NCBI RefSeq assembly: GCF_016909495.1
Contig: NZ_JAFBFW010000001.1
Span: 1,116,001 to 1,180,000, forward strand
Length of the DNA: 64,000 nt
DNA from: Pantoea coffeiphila
Lineage (GTDB): Bacteria; Pseudomonadota; Gammaproteobacteria; Enterobacterales; Enterobacteriaceae
Direction of reading: 5' to 3'
Shown piece by piece: positions 8,456 to 16,187 of this stretch (position 1 is the stretch's first letter; each line of letters opens with the position of its first letter). A program made the translations under genes and the position numbers. The notes below the pieces were generated by a model that saw only the letters and a list, made by a program, of their open reading frames with translations, searched no databases and was not told the origin of the DNA.

Positions 8456-10213
8456 TTACACCACCGCTGCCCCCGGTCGCCAGCTCATCGCCTGCTGCTG
8501 CAACCCCCACATCTCCGCATACAGCCCGTCCGCCGCCATCAGCTGCTGATGATCCCCCTGCTCCACAATCCGCCCGTCATCCATCACCACAATCCGGTCG
8601 GCATAGCGCACCGAAGAGAGCTTATGGGCAATCACCAGCACCGTCTTCCCGGCGGTCAGCGACTGCATCGCCAGCTGGATATCGCGCTCGTTTTCCGGGT
8701 CCAGCGAGGCGCTGGCCTCATCCAGAATAATCAGCGGCGCATCCTTCAGCAGCGCGCGGGCAATCGACAGCCGCTGTAGCTCGCCGCCCGAAAGATGCAC
8801 CCCACCCGCGCCCACCAACGTATCCATGCCGTCGGGCAAGCTGTCGATCAGCGGCAGCAGCCGCGCGGCTTCGCACACCCGCCGCAGCGCCTGGCTGTCC
8901 GCATCCGGCTGCGCCACCCGCAGGTTATTGGCGATGGTATCGTTCAGCACGTAGCTCTGCTGAAACACCACGCTGATATACGACTGCCAGTGGCTGGCGT
9001 CCATCTTCGCGGTATCAATCCGCTGCGAATCGCTGCCGACCCAGATAGTGCCGCCCTCCAGCGCCCAGAAGCGGGCAATCAGCGATGCCAGAGTTGATTT
9101 CCCCGATCCGGACGGCCCGACCAGCGCAGTCACCTGCTGCGCCTCAATGGTCAGATTCAGCCGCTCAAACAGAGCCGGTTTCTCAGGATAAGCAAAGCTG
9201 ACGTTCTCCAGCCGGATGCGCAGCCGGTCGGGATCGCGCATCTCATTGCCCTGCGGCAGCACCGGCAGATCGAACACTTTGGCAATGCGCCCGGCGGCCA
9301 GGCCAAAGTAGTTCAGCTCGGCGAGGAACATTGAAATATTCAGCAGCGGACGGAAGAAGCGCACGGCGGCGATCAGGAACATCAGCACCTCGGCCATCGG
9401 CAGGGTCTGCCCCAGCCAGGCCCAGCTGACCGCCGCCAGCAGCACGATAAATCCGCACTCCACCAGCAGATTAAAGCTGTATACCGGCCAGGCGCTGGCC
9501 TTCTCGGCGGTCAGCGACTGCCGCCAGGTCGTCTCCAGCACCTTATCCAGTCGGCCAAACGCCTGCCCGGTCATCCGGCTGGCCTTCAGCTCTTTAATGC
9601 CGTCGATATACTCCATCAGCGCGTCGTTCAGGCGGAACATCAGCGCCTGCATCTGCGCCGTCCAGCGGCGCGCGTAGCGGCGGGTCAGCAGGAAAGCCGC
9701 CACGGCCAGCGGCAGGGTCGACAGCATCGCCAGCCCCATCCGCCAGTCCTTAAACAGCAGGCCCAGCGCGAAGAAGCACACTACGGAAACGCTGGCGATA
9801 AACGGCGCGTACAGATGGGTGAAGATCTTCTCGCTCATATCGATATCCTTCAGCAGCGTATTGTTCACGCTGCTCATATCGGTGCGATAAAAGAAGCCCA
9901 TCGGCAGCCGCCGCAGATGCTCCCCCAGCGATTTGCGCAGCTGATATCCGGCGCGGAAGCCCATCAGCGACAGGTTGAAGTTCAGCACCCTTGCCAGCGC
10001 CACGCGTAGCAGCATCAACAGCAGGCAGCCCGCCGCCAGGGTAAACTGCCAGCGCAGATCTGGCGCGCCTGAAAGCATGTCGAGCAGGATGTAAAACAGC
10101 AGCGCGTAAGGCACCGAGGCGAGAAACGCATCCAGCACCGTCAGCAGCACCATTTTGCGCAGGCCGCTAAGCGCGTTGCCGACCTGTTTCATCAGCTTGA
10201 AAATATCATTCAT
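8456..10213 (-). CDS. ybtQ: YbtQ-like ABC transporter (TMD-NBD half-transporter)
   Basis: A 585-residue inner-membrane half-transporter: about six transmembrane helices (residues ~20-300), then a nucleotide-binding domain with Walker A GPSGSGKST, Q-loop VFQQSYVLND, signature LSGGELQRLSIARALL and Walker B LIILDEASASLD. It pairs with the neighbouring YbtP-like protein, whose stop it overlaps by eight bases. In Yersinia, YbtP and YbtQ work as a heterodimer of exporter fold that nonetheless imports ferric yersiniabactin. By context this pair should import the metal-loaded product, though export cannot be excluded. It is the last gene of the operon. Assignment to YbtQ rather than YbtP rests on order and on the C-terminus of its partner. 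Confidence 0.88.
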   Translation of the reverse strand: MNDIFKLMKQVGNALSGLRKMVLLTVLDAFLASVPYALLFYILLDMLSGAPDLRWQFTLAAGCLLLMLLRVALARVLNFNLSLMGFRAGYQLRKSLGEHLRRLPMGFFYRTDMSSVNNTLLKDIDMSEKIFTHLYAPFIASVSVVCFFALGLLFKDWRMGLAMLSTLPLAVAAFLLTRRYARRWTAQMQALMFRLNDALMEYIDGIKELKASRMTGQAFGRLDKVLETTWRQSLTAEKASAWPVYSFNLLVECGFIVLLAAVSWAWLGQTLPMAEVLMFLIAAVRFFRPLLNISMFLAELNYFGLAAGRIAKVFDLPVLPQGNEMRDPDRLRIRLENVSFAYPEKPALFERLNLTIEAQQVTALVGPSGSGKSTLASLIARFWALEGGTIWVGSDSQRIDTAKMDASHWQSYISVVFQQSYVLNDTIANNLRVAQPDADSQALRRVCEAARLLPLIDSLPDGMDTLVGAGGVHLSGGELQRLSIARALLKDAPLIILDEASASLDPENERDIQLAMQSLTAGKTVLVIAHKLSSVRYADRIVVMDDGRIVEQGDHQQLMAADGLYAEMWGLQQQAMSWRPGAAVV

Positions 10214-11984
10214 GCACCACCTCCGGCTGCCGTACCGGCAGATGCCATTCGCGCGCCTGCTGGTGCGCCTGCCACATATGCAGATACAGCGGGCAGGCCG
10301 CCAGCAGTTCAGCGTGCGGCCCTTCCGCCACGTTCGTTCCCTGGGACATCACCACAATCTTATCGACCTCGGTCAGCGTGTTCAGCCGGTGGGCAATCAC
10401 CAGTACCGTTTTGCCCCGCATCAGCGCCGACAGCGCCTGCTGGATCAGCGCCTCGTTGCGCGCATCGGAAAACGCCGTCGCTTCGTCGAGGATCAGGATC
10501 GGCGCGTTTCTGGCAATGGCGCGGGCGATCGCCAGCCGCTGCGCCTGCCCGCCGCTGAGCATGCCGGGCCGTATTGGAGTGTCATAGCCCTGCGGCAGGG
10601 CGCGGATAAAGTCATCGGCACAGGCCGCACGCGCCGCCGCCTGAACCTGCGACTCACTCAGTGCGGTGTTGCCCATGCGGATATTGTTCTCCACCGTTTC
10701 TTCAAAGATAAACACGTCCTGGAATACCACGCTGACCAGCGACATCAGCTGCTCCAGCGGCATCGCAGTAATCGGCACGTCGCCAATCAACACCTCACCA
10801 CGCTGATATTCGTACAGCCGGGGGATAAGCTGTGCTGCGGTGGTTTTCCCCGCGCCGCTGGGGCCAACGATAGCGGTGATCTGATGCTGATGAGCGGTAA
10901 AACTGAGGTTTTCCAGCGTCGCTTTCTGACTATTGCCGTGGGTAAAACCGACCTGCTCGAAGCGGATATCGTAGTGCTTCAGCGTCGCCCACTGCCCGGC
11001 TTCCTGCTGCACGGGCATGGTGGCGAAGTCGCGAATGTTTTCCACCCCTTTCAGCAGCTCGCTGAACATTCCGGCAAACTGCAAAAGGTTAAACAGCGGC
11101 TCCATCAGCCCCACGCCCAGCAGCAGGAACATAAACAGCGTCGCCAGCGTCACCTCGCCCTGGGCAAACAGCCAGATCCCCACCGGCATCAGGCACAGCA
11201 GCCCGATGTCGATGCTGATTTTGAACAGCGCCATCGGCGTACGCGTGTCGCGCAGCCAGCCGCTGACCAGCTGATAGTGCTCATCCACCGCGCGGGCGTA
11301 GCGGCGATGGGAGTCCACCGTCATATTGAAGGTTTTTACCAGCGGCATGCTTTTCACAAAGTCGGTGATGCTGGTATGCAGATCCGCCACCACCCGGTGA
11401 TAGTCGCCGATGCGCCCGCTGAAGCCGCGAAAGATCCAGCACTGCATCAGGATCGCCACCGGCAGCGGGATCAGCGCCACCAGCGCCAGCCGCCAGTCAA
11501 AGAAAAACAGCAGCAGCGCGGCGGCGGGCGGGGTGATAATCGCTGCCGCCATATCCGGCAGATGGTGGGCGACAAAGGTTTCGATGCGGCCGATATCGTC
11601 GGAAATAATCTTCTTCAGCCGGGCGGAAGTATGCTGATGACAGACGCTGAGCGGCAGCCTGCCAACCCGTTCGATCACCCGGCGGCGCAGGTCGAACAGC
11701 AGCCGGAAGGCCGCCTGATGCGACAGCAGGCCGGAGGTGAGCTGCAGGGCGATTTTCAGCGCCAGCGCCAGCGCCGCCAGCCCGACCCACTGCCACACCT
11801 GTCCGGCAGTGAGCGCGCGATCGCTGAGCATGCCGTCCACCAGCCGCCAGACCAGCACGTACGGTACCAGCGCCAGCAGCGAATAGCACACCGCCAGGCT
11901 CATCGACAGCGCCAGCCGCGCCCGCTGGGTGCTAACCAGCGCCATCAGCCAGCGAAAGGCGCTGCCGTTTTGCGGCTCGCTCAT
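10206..11984 (-). CDS. ybtP: YbtP-like ABC transporter (TMD-NBD half-transporter)
   Basis: A 592-residue half-transporter with N-terminal membrane domain and C-terminal ATPase: Walker A GPSGAGKTT, SVVFQDVFIFEETVENNIRMG, signature LSGGQAQRLAIARAIA and Walker B ILILDEATAFSD. The last residues (MWQAHQQAREW...EVVHE) resemble the C-terminus of Yersinia YbtP. It overlaps the preceding MFS gene by four bases and the following ABC gene by eight, so the transporter halves are made in step. Role: ATP-driven movement of the metallophore across the inner membrane, probably uptake of the metal complex. Family assignment is firm; the direction of transport is inferred from YbtPQ. Confidence 0.9.
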   Translation of the reverse strand: MSEPQNGSAFRWLMALVSTQRARLALSMSLAVCYSLLALVPYVLVWRLVDGMLSDRALTAGQVWQWVGLAALALALKIALQLTSGLLSHQAAFRLLFDLRRRVIERVGRLPLSVCHQHTSARLKKIISDDIGRIETFVAHHLPDMAAAIITPPAAALLLFFFDWRLALVALIPLPVAILMQCWIFRGFSGRIGDYHRVVADLHTSITDFVKSMPLVKTFNMTVDSHRRYARAVDEHYQLVSGWLRDTRTPMALFKISIDIGLLCLMPVGIWLFAQGEVTLATLFMFLLLGVGLMEPLFNLLQFAGMFSELLKGVENIRDFATMPVQQEAGQWATLKHYDIRFEQVGFTHGNSQKATLENLSFTAHQHQITAIVGPSGAGKTTAAQLIPRLYEYQRGEVLIGDVPITAMPLEQLMSLVSVVFQDVFIFEETVENNIRMGNTALSESQVQAAARAACADDFIRALPQGYDTPIRPGMLSGGQAQRLAIARAIARNAPILILDEATAFSDARNEALIQQALSALMRGKTVLVIAHRLNTLTEVDKIVVMSQGTNVAEGPHAELLAACPLYLHMWQAHQQAREWHLPVRQPEVVHE

Positions 11985-13252
11985 TGCGCCACCTCATTCA
12001 GCGGCTGCGGTTCATCGGGTGAGCGATCCGGCACGCGGCGGAAGCAGCGCATAATCACCAGCGCAATCACCGCGCCGAACAGGGCCGCCATATAGAAGGT
12101 GTTGGCAAAGCCGAGGTAGTGCGCCAGCGTGCCGCCAATCACCATCGCCGTGCTGCTGCCGAGCACTTCGCAGCACTGAAGCAGGGTAAAGTCGGTGCCA
12201 GGCTGCACCACCGAACCGTCTTTTTCCCCTTCGCTCCAGCACATAAACCAGGCGAACAGCGCCACGCAGCACAGGTTAAAGAAGAAGCCTTCCAGCACGA
12301 AGAAGGTGAAGATCCACTGGGTGGAGGCGCGATCGGCGCTTAACGACAGCGCCATCCCCAGCCAGCACAGCAGGCTGCCCGACAGGCCGATCAGCGTCAG
12401 CCGTGCGCTGCTCAGCCAGCGGTGCAGCACGCCGGATGCCACGGCCCCGGCGATATAGCTGACGATCAGCACGCTGCCGGAGATCAGCGCAATCTGGTCG
12501 AGGCTGACGCCCATATCCACCAGCAGCGGCGACACCAGGCTGGCACCGAGGGTGCTGGCGGATTTAAACAGCAGCGCAGTGAGGATCACCGGCTTCCAGT
12601 GTTTGCGGCGGAAGATATAGCGCAGCGCCGCGCCCTTCTCGCCCAGCGGTGCCACTTCAGCGGGCTGGCGGGCAAAGTGGCGCAGATGAAGCTGGAACGG
12701 CAGATGGCAGACCACCTGGATCAGCAGGCACAGCAGCACCGTACCCTGCCAGCCGGTGCGGTAAAAGACATACAGGCTGACCACTCCGCCCACCAGCATG
12801 CCGAGGCTGAAGCCCGCCACCTGGCCAACGTTGACGTTAACGTGGCGGCTACCGGCAAAGGTGCGCACCGCCAGCGCATCTACCGCCACATCCTGAGTGG
12901 CGTAGAACAGGTTCACCGCCGTGACCATCACCACCAGGCCGATAATGTGACCAGCGGGATCGAACCAGAACAGCGCCGCGATGGCCGCCAGAGACAAGAG
13001 TTTTAACAGCTGTATCCACGCCAGCCCGGCGGGCAACGAACGGAAGCCCCACGGACGGCGGTTCTCCAGCCACGAGGCCCAGATAAACTTAAACGCCCAC
13101 GGCAGCATACTCAGGCCGACCAGGCCGATAAAGCGCAGATCCGCCCCCTGCTCGCGCAGTATTCCCGGCAGGGCAAACAGGGCAAAGCCCAGCGGCGTGC
13201 CCTGCGCGCAGTAAAGGCCGAACAGGCTGACGATATTCGCATTATATTTCAT
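11981..13252 (-). CDS. ybtX: YbtX-like MFS transporter
   Basis: A 423-residue major facilitator protein with about twelve hydrophobic helices, beginning MKYNANIVSLFGLYCAQGTPLGFALFALPGIL. It resembles the signal-transducer/AmpG-like MFS branch that includes YbtX (Irp8). In Yersinia YbtX is dispensable for iron uptake by yersiniabactin but contributes to zinc acquisition; here it could export the free metallophore or help with another metal. The gene overlaps the thioesterase gene upstream by 11 bases and the YbtP-like gene downstream by four, placing it firmly in the operon. Confidence 0.88.
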   Translation of the reverse strand: MKYNANIVSLFGLYCAQGTPLGFALFALPGILREQGADLRFIGLVGLSMLPWAFKFIWASWLENRRPWGFRSLPAGLAWIQLLKLLSLAAIAALFWFDPAGHIIGLVVMVTAVNLFYATQDVAVDALAVRTFAGSRHVNVNVGQVAGFSLGMLVGGVVSLYVFYRTGWQGTVLLCLLIQVVCHLPFQLHLRHFARQPAEVAPLGEKGAALRYIFRRKHWKPVILTALLFKSASTLGASLVSPLLVDMGVSLDQIALISGSVLIVSYIAGAVASGVLHRWLSSARLTLIGLSGSLLCWLGMALSLSADRASTQWIFTFFVLEGFFFNLCCVALFAWFMCWSEGEKDGSVVQPGTDFTLLQCCEVLGSSTAMVIGGTLAHYLGFANTFYMAALFGAVIALVIMRCFRRVPDRSPDEPQPLNEVAQ

Positions 13253-14003
13253 GATATTCCTTCACCGAGGCACCGGATGCACGGTCACACTCGCGGTTTA
13301 AAAAAGCCAGCAGCGCACTGCGCTGATGCTGAAGATAGAAATGACCGCCGCTAAACACCTTCAGGTTGAAGCGATGTCCGGTCACCCTTTCCCACTGTGA
13401 CATCTCCTCCACCGACACTTCGCTGTCGCGCTCGCCGACGGCGGCAAATACCGGGCAGCTGAGTTTTTCCTCGCAGCGGCGCTGGTAGGTTTCAATCGCC
13501 TGAAAATCGGCGCGAAATACCGGCATTAATAGCGTCAGCAGCTCGCTGGCCTGGCCCGACGGCATCTCATCACCGGAAAGCCGGGTGACTTTATCCATCA
13601 GGCGGCTGTCGCTCTGGCGGTAGTAGTCGCTGCCGCTGTTGCGGTGCGGCGGCAGGCGGCCGGACACCGCCAGCCCGTCCACCGGTCTGCCCTGTTTTTG
13701 CAGGCGCAGCGCCACTTCAAACGCCAGCGCCGCCCCCATGCTGTGCCCGAAGAAAAAGGTCGGACGGCGCGGCAGGAAGTGGCAGGCGGCGGCCAGCCGA
13801 TCGGCCATCTGATGCAGGCAGGTCAGCGGCGTTTCGTTCATCCGCGCACCGTGGCCCGGCAGCTGGGTGGCGTAAAGCGCGCTTTCCTGCGCCACGCCGT
13901 CGCGCCACGGCAGAAAGTACTCGGCCATGCCCCCGGCGTGATGGAAGCAGACCAGCTGCCGGGAGGTGCCCGCACGCAGCAGGCGTAAAGGTTGTTCAGT
14001 CAT
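13242..14003 (-). CDS. ybtT: YbtT-like type II thioesterase
   Basis: A 253-residue alpha/beta hydrolase of the type II thioesterase family. The nucleophile elbow GHSMGAALAFEVALRL carries the serine, the region GERDSEVSVEEM supplies the acid, and GGHFYLQ the histidine. The early motif CFHHAGGMAEYF is typical of editing thioesterases. Its job is to clear wrongly loaded or stalled acyl groups from the carrier proteins of the two megasynthases. It overlaps the imine reductase gene by eight bases and the MFS gene by 11. Same role as YbtT in yersiniabactin and PchC in pyochelin assembly. Confidence 0.93.
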   Translation of the reverse strand: MTEQPLRLLRAGTSRQLVCFHHAGGMAEYFLPWRDGVAQESALYATQLPGHGARMNETPLTCLHQMADRLAAACHFLPRRPTFFFGHSMGAALAFEVALRLQKQGRPVDGLAVSGRLPPHRNSGSDYYRQSDSRLMDKVTRLSGDEMPSGQASELLTLLMPVFRADFQAIETYQRRCEEKLSCPVFAAVGERDSEVSVEEMSQWERVTGHRFNLKVFSGGHFYLQHQRSALLAFLNRECDRASGASVKEYHEI

Positions 14004-15123
14004 CGTCTTGCTCCTTGCCCTGATTAAACGCGGCCCACGCGGCGGCAGGCAGCGGCGGCGGTGCGTCGAAGGTCACGCTCTGCGGATTGCCGACCTGGCT
14101 CATCAGATCCTTCCAGGCGGCGGTCAGCGCCAGCAGCTGCTGGGCATGCTGCGGCTGCGGATCGCCCATCCGCGTGGCAAACTCCCGCAGCGCATGGCGC
14201 ACCGCCGACGGCCACTGCTCCGCCAGCACGCCGTCCAGATCGTCACGGTTATCCTCGGCCAGCGCGTACAACGGCGTGCGGTAATAGTGTGGCGCATGCT
14301 CCGGCGGCAGCGGTTCACGGCAGCCGGTTTCGCTGCGCTCGCGCGGGATATGCATCTGCGCATGCCACAGCAGCGGACCGTGGGTATTGGCCAGCAGCAG
14401 GTTGCCGCCCGGCAGGCCCACGCAGATGCGGTGCATAATGTGGAAGTGATTATCCGGATCGGCGGGGTCGAGCTGGTTTTGCAGATTCAGCACGATCGGC
14501 ACCCCGGCAATCACCCCGCGCAGCTGGCTGAACGGCGGCGTGCCCTGCATCTGCGATCGCAGCGCCTGGCTCCAGCCGTCCGGCGCTTCAAAGGCGCAGG
14601 GGGCGAAGCGGCCAAAGGCGCGGCCCAGAATATCCAGCAGGCTACAGATCACCTGCACGCCGCAGGTGGCGTCGATAAACAGCGCCTTTTGCTCCGCCAG
14701 CGCGCTCTGCACTACGCGGATAAAGCGCCGCACCGCCGGACTGTGCGGATAGTGGGTATTTACGTGATAGGTGCAGCCGTGTTTACGGGCCAGCTTCAGG
14801 CACTGCGCCACGTCGCTCTGATAAACCGGATGCTCCTGCAATACCGAGATGCCGCGCTGCAACAGCGCTTGGGCGATCTCGCTGCCCGCCCCGCCGACGA
14901 TGGCCGAGCGGATCACCACGCAGGCGATATCAATATCCCCCGGCAGATCGTCCACCTGTTGATAGAGCGGCACGCCGTACTTTTCCGCCAGATCGCGGGA
15001 TCGCTGGCTGCCGCGCGCCACAATGCCCGCCAGCTCAAACCCGGCGAACGGCTGATTAAACGCGGAAAGATAGACCTGGCCAAACAGCGTACCGCAGACC
15101 ACCACGCGTAACGGACGGCTCAT
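13996..15123 (-). CDS. ybtU: YbtU/PchG-like thiazolinyl imine reductase
   Basis: A 375-residue NADPH-dependent reductase of the Gfo/Idh/MocA-related thiazolinyl imine reductase family. The Rossmann start VVVCGTLFGQVYLSAF is characteristic, followed by LQEHPVYQSD and NTHYPHSPAVRRFI. In yersiniabactin and pyochelin it reduces one carrier-bound thiazoline ring to thiazolidine. The start at 15123 (MSRPLRVVV) is chosen because its ATG overlaps the stop of the upstream gene (ATGA); a longer frame reaching 15246 would run 124 bases into that gene and adds an unrelated Ala/Arg-rich stretch. This enzyme predicts that at least one ring of the product is a thiazolidine, which the embedded methyltransferase of the PchF-like protein could then N-methylate. 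Confidence 0.92.
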   Translation of the reverse strand: MSRPLRVVVCGTLFGQVYLSAFNQPFAGFELAGIVARGSQRSRDLAEKYGVPLYQQVDDLPGDIDIACVVIRSAIVGGAGSEIAQALLQRGISVLQEHPVYQSDVAQCLKLARKHGCTYHVNTHYPHSPAVRRFIRVVQSALAEQKALFIDATCGVQVICSLLDILGRAFGRFAPCAFEAPDGWSQALRSQMQGTPPFSQLRGVIAGVPIVLNLQNQLDPADPDNHFHIMHRICVGLPGGNLLLANTHGPLLWHAQMHIPRERSETGCREPLPPEHAPHYYRTPLYALAEDNRDDLDGVLAEQWPSAVRHALREFATRMGDPQPQHAQQLLALTAAWKDLMSQVGNPQSVTFDAPPPLPAAAWAAFNQGKEQDDD

Positions 15124-16187
15124 AGCTCCCCCTCGGTAAACTGTGGCTGTTCGGCAGGCAGCACGCTGGAAGTGAACTGCGCCAGCAGGCCACGCGCGTG
15201 CAGCGCATTGAGCAGCGGTTCCGCCGTCAGCACCTGCGGCAGCCACTTCAGGTCGCCCGCTGGCTGGCGCAGCAGCGCATCCGCCGCCAGCGCCGCCACG
15301 CTGCCGGTCAGGCGGTAGCTGTTGGCGAAGCGCAGCCGCAGCTCCAGGTTGACCGGCTGCCCGGCCTGGGTGCCCCGCGCCTGGAGCCAGAAGTGCTGCT
15401 GTTCGCCTTCGGCAGCGGCCAGCTCAGTGCTCAGCCGCACCAGTTCCGCCTGTGCCTCATCCTGCTGCTGGCAGGCCAGCAGCATCTGCGCATCGGCCAC
15501 CAGGCTGTAGGCGGCCAGATTGCCCAGCCCGAACTCGCCGGCCAACTGCTCCAGCTCGAAGCTGAGGAACGGCAGCGCGTCAAACGGCCGGGCGGCGGTG
15601 GGAATCTTCACCCGCTGCTGCGCCGAAGCCCGCTGCATTTCCCCGTTGGCAATCACCGTGCCTGCCCGGCCCTGCTCCTGATAAGGATTGAGGCTGGCAA
15701 TGAAATCCGCAGCGGAAACGGCGGTAAAGCGCTCGATGCCGCCGCCGTACAGGGTGATATGGGAAACGTGCGCCAGCCGCGCCAGCGCATAGCGCGGCAG
15801 CATCGCCGCCAGGCCGGGGGTTAACCCGGCTCCCAGCACGCAGGCACGTTGGGCCAGCGCGTGTTGCAGTCTGCCGTCCTGAGCGATTTCACGCCACAGC
15901 GGCGGATCGCCCGCCACATCAACGTAGTCCGCCCCCGCCAGCAGAGCCGCCTGCGCCACCCGCGCGCCAATCAGCGACGACGGACCGGCAGCGTTGAGCA
16001 CCAGATCGGCCCCGCGACAGACGTCTGCCAGCGCCTGCGCATCGAAGATATCGCACTGCCGGTAATCGGCTTCCAGCCCGCCGGGGCTGCGCCCGACCAC
16101 CGTTACCCGGTAATCGAGCGACCGCAGCAGCGCTACCGCCGCGCGGCCCACTTCTCCCCGACCACCGGTGACAATAATGTGTTTCAT
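15120..16187 (-). CDS. Saccharopine dehydrogenase-like NAD(P)-binding protein in the metallophore operon
   Basis: A 355-residue protein with an N-terminal Rossmann domain (IIVTGGRGEVGRAAVALLRSLDYRVTVVGRSPGG) and the saccharopine-dehydrogenase-type body (AADLVLNAAGPSS-like region, then LLAGADYVDVAGDPPLW and LGAGLTPGLAAMLPRYAL). No standard ybt gene corresponds to it. It is coupled on both sides by four-base overlaps, so it belongs to the pathway. A likely task is a second reduction on a carrier-bound intermediate, such as a second thiazoline or a beta-keto group. Saccharopine-dehydrogenase-like reductases occur in some metallophore and enantio-pyochelin-type clusters as far as I recall, but that comparison is not verified here. 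Confidence 0.8.
   Translation of the reverse strand: MKHIIVTGGRGEVGRAAVALLRSLDYRVTVVGRSPGGLEADYRQCDIFDAQALADVCRGADLVLNAAGPSSLIGARVAQAALLAGADYVDVAGDPPLWREIAQDGRLQHALAQRACVLGAGLTPGLAAMLPRYALARLAHVSHITLYGGGIERFTAVSAADFIASLNPYQEQGRAGTVIANGEMQRASAQQRVKIPTAARPFDALPFLSFELEQLAGEFGLGNLAAYSLVADAQMLLACQQQDEAQAELVRLSTELAAAEGEQQHFWLQARGTQAGQPVNLELRLRFANSYRLTGSVAALAADALLRQPAGDLKWLPQVLTAEPLLNALHARGLLAQFTSSVLPAEQPQFTEGEL

Noticed and set aside
8040..8549. Plus-strand open frame through the 162-bp repeats
   Set aside because: It stays open only because the repeat length is a multiple of three; it also runs into the 3' end of the YbtQ-like gene on the other strand.
15124..15246. Longer YbtU-like protein starting at 15246
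   Set aside because: The extra 41 residues overlap the upstream coupled gene and look like shadow-frame Ala/Arg-rich sequence; the ATGA overlap at 15120-15123 marks the real start.
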